A DNA stretch of 6,288 nucleotides. Source: an uncultured Erysipelotrichaceae bacterium. Lineage in GTDB: Bacteria; Bacillota_I; Bacilli_A; RF39; UBA660. Below, in pieces: positions 5,254 through 6,288 of the stretch (positions within the stretch are counted from its first letter, which is position 1; each line of letters opens with the position of its first letter). The stretch spans positions 1 to 6,288 of the forward strand of contig CADBNE010000056.1 of the NCBI GenBank assembly GCA_902795975.1. The letters are read 5' to 3'. The translations under genes were made by a program, and so were the position numbers. A model generated the notes under the pieces. The model saw only the letters and a list, made by a program, of their open reading frames with translations, did no database searches and was not told the origin of the DNA.

Positions 5254-5263
5254 ATTGCTTTTA
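5231..5263 (+). terminator. Terminator of the insert operon
   Basis: A perfect 11-bp stem, AAGCAATTCAA (5231-5241) with TTGAATTGCTT (5250-5260), and an 8-nt loop, followed by TTATTATA. It overlaps the last codons and TGA stop of the final gene and ends exactly where the right flanking repeat begins. The U-run is short and interrupted, so efficiency may be moderate. Confidence 0.65.
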
Positions 5264-5313
5264 TTATACAAAAAAATAGAGCTAACTTTAAATCGTTAGC
5301 TCATTCAGGGGGT
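5264..5313. repeat. Right copy of the 50-bp direct repeat (attachment-site-like)
   Basis: Identical to 2942-2991; the identity ends at a mismatch on each side (5263 and 5314). This copy is the functional 3' end of the small RNA gene described here: C-run, 8-bp stem and U-run. Confidence 0.9.
5270..5302 (-). terminator. Terminator of the candidate small RNA
   Basis: On the minus strand GAGCTAAC/GTTAGCTC forms a perfect 8-bp stem with an 8-nt loop, followed by TA and seven Ts. Confidence 0.85.
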
Positions 5314-5359
5314 TTTGGTTGTGTACTACTACTGTAGTACGGGCATGGAGTAACATGCC
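5270..5359 (-). ncRNA. Candidate C-rich small regulatory RNA
   Basis: A transcript of about 90 nt between a near-consensus promoter and a strong terminator, with no reading frame. It starts in a 6-bp hairpin GGCATG/CATGCC (5359-5354 with 5347-5342), continues with a perfect 7-bp hairpin GTACTAC/GTAGTAC (5340-5334 with 5329-5323), then a single-stranded ACAACCAAAACCCCCTGAAT, then the terminator stem. An exposed C-run between hairpins is a known feature of Firmicutes small RNAs that pair with Shine-Dalgarno sequences (for example the RsaE/RoxS group), so mRNA control is a reasonable inference. It lies downstream of recG on the same strand but has its own promoter. Its last 50 bases are duplicated at the other end of the insert. 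It is not a tRNA or SRP RNA that I recognise. Confidence 0.65.
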
Positions 5360-5365
5360 ATTATT

Positions 5366-5394
5366 AGTGTATCGTATTTATGCAAATTAGTCAA
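5366..5394 (-). promoter_or_regulatory. Promoter of the candidate small RNA
   Basis: On the minus strand TTGACT (5389-5394), exactly 17 bp, then TACACT (5366-5371). Start of transcription is predicted at about 5359-5361, at the foot of the first hairpin. Confidence 0.75.
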
Positions 5395-5433
5395 TTGACA
5401 TTCTTATTACATTTACAAGAATTTGATATAAAT

Positions 5434-6288
5434 TTATGAATTATTCATAGAATTTTCAAGGGCTTCTCTTAAAGCAAAATATTTTTTATCATTTACATAT
5501 TCTTTACTACTTAACACTTCTTGACTATCCTCTTTAGCTCTAAGCAAAATACTAAAGTCTTGCTTAATATCTGCAAGCTTAAAATTCATATCTCCACTTT
5601 GTCTAGTACCAAATAAATCACCACTGCCTCTTAGTTTAAAGTCTTCTTCACTTACTTTAAATCCATCAGTAGTATTAGTTAATACATTTAATCTTTCAGC
5701 TTCTTTATCACTTATTAATACACAATATGATTGTAATTCATTTCTACCTACTCTACCTCTTAATTGATGTAATTGAGATAAACCAAATCTAAATGAATCA
5801 AATATAACCATTACAGTAGCATTCCCAACATCTACCCCTACTTCTATTACAGTAGTACTTATTAATATACTTATTTCATTATTTTTATATTTCTCCATTA
5901 CTTCATCTTTTTCTTTAGAAGTCATTTTACCATGTAATATATCAGTCTTACATATTTTAGAGAACGCTCTATCCATTTTATCTTTTAATTCATATACATT
6001 TTCCATATCACTATTTTCTGATTCTTCTATTAATGGAGCTATAACATATATTTGGTGTTTCTTCTTTAATTCCATATATATTAAATCTAATACATCTTTT
6101 ATTTCTTTATTACTTTTAAGTAATGTAATTACTTCTTTTCTTCCTTCTGGTCTAGTATGTATACTAGATATATCCATATCACCATAAATAGTTAATGCAT
6201 ATGTTCTAGGTATTGGTGTAGCACTCAAATATAATATATCAGGTGTTATACCTTTATTTTTTAAACTACTTCTTTGATTAACTCCAAA
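5434..6288 (-). CDS. recG: ATP-dependent DNA helicase RecG, C-terminal part (runs off the window)
   Basis: The 284 C-terminal residues of RecG, the SF2 helicase that remodels stalled replication forks and branched DNA. The frame is open to the window edge and begins FGVNQRSSLKNKGITPDILY, so this is a truncation by the window, not a broken gene. Helicase motifs in order: SATPIPRT (motif III), LHGKM, STTVIEVGVDV (motif V), and FGLSQLHQLRGRVGR (motif VI). These are followed by the RecG-specific TRG region DFKLRGSGDLFGTRQSG and a short helical C-terminus. The full protein is usually near 680 residues, so roughly 400 N-terminal residues, including the wedge domain, lie beyond 6288. No clear terminator follows the TAA at 5434-5436; the small RNA promoter begins about 40 bases later. 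Confidence 0.96.
   Translation of the reverse strand, partial: FGVNQRSSLKNKGITPDILYLSATPIPRTYALTIYGDMDISSIHTRPEGRKEVITLLKSNKEIKDVLDLIYMELKKKHQIYVIAPLIEESENSDMENVYELKDKMDRAFSKICKTDILHGKMTSKEKDEVMEKYKNNEISILISTTVIEVGVDVGNATVMVIFDSFRFGLSQLHQLRGRVGRNELQSYCVLISDKEAERLNVLTNTTDGFKVSEEDFKLRGSGDLFGTRQSGDMNFKLADIKQDFSILLRAKEDSQEVLSSKEYVNDKKYFALREALENSMNNS

Larger units (their letters stand above)
2942..5313. mobile_element. Putative 2.3-kb integrated element inserted at the 3' end of a small RNA gene
   Basis: The segment is bounded by the perfect 50-bp direct repeat. It carries genes only on the plus strand, while every gene outside it is on the minus strand. Joining the flanks at the repeat restores a simple chromosomal order of recG, small RNA, terminator, ttcA-like gene. 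The repeat being the 3' end of an RNA gene matches how many tyrosine-recombinase elements integrate. A pair of TGCCACCTA repeats near the left end could be recombinase arm sites. No integrase, transposase or relaxase is encoded, so this would be a remnant or a passively mobilised cargo island. The alternative is segmental duplication of the terminator by some other route. Confidence 0.6.

Noticed and set aside
2942..5313. CRISPR array or integron attC cassette
   Set aside because: There are only two repeat copies 2.3 kb apart and no spacers; the repeat is explained as an RNA gene 3' end. An integron-like cassette is not excluded but has no positive evidence.
5400..5425. Weak inverted repeat ATTCTT/AAGAAT after recG as its terminator
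   Set aside because: The stem is only about 6 bp of mostly A-T pairs, with no following U-run on the minus strand.

Overview
The window is strongly AT-rich DNA from a low-GC Gram-positive-type bacterium, most likely an uncultured Mollicutes/Bacilli lineage. Genes start at AAGGAGG/AAGGGG-type ribosome binding sites. Short intrinsic terminators with U-runs sit directly against the next promoter. TGA acts as a stop (4525-4527, 5251-5253) and Trp is written TGG, so this is not the Mycoplasma/Spiroplasma code. This lineage call is inferred from composition and signals only.

The minus strand carries the ordinary chromosomal backbone. Reading right to left: the C-terminal part of the helicase RecG (5434 to the window edge); a candidate small RNA with its own promoter and terminator (about 5359 to 5270); a TtcA-like tRNA thiolase (2875-2042); a membrane protein with an HdeD-like N-terminus and a possible permuted papain-fold C-terminus (1974-649); and a membrane-anchored XRE regulator (486-79). 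The last three are separately transcribed: each has a hairpin terminator after it and an identical 11-bp extended -10 box before it.

The plus strand between 2992 and 5263 is an inserted segment. It is flanked by a perfect 50-bp direct repeat (2942-2991 and 5264-5313). The right copy is the 3' end and terminator of the small RNA; the left copy is the same terminator without the rest of the gene. This is the pattern left when an integrative element uses the 3' end of an RNA gene as its attachment site and rebuilds that end. No recombinase is present, so the segment is a cargo remnant or is moved in trans.

Inside the insert a strong extended -10 promoter (3150-3179) drives a structured leader of about 300 nt. 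The leader contains a terminator-like hairpin, a possible competing antiterminator pairing, two hairpins with identical CUACCAA loops, and a helix that can mask the ribosome binding site of the first gene. Four tightly packed reading frames follow: a DUF4417 protein broken by an in-frame TAA at codon 24; a 122-aa protein whose C-terminal half looks like a polymorphic-toxin-type domain; a 112-aa acidic candidate immunity protein; and a 128-aa unknown protein. A hairpin at the end of the last gene closes the operon. The leader RNA and the toxin/immunity-like cassette are the parts most likely to be undescribed.
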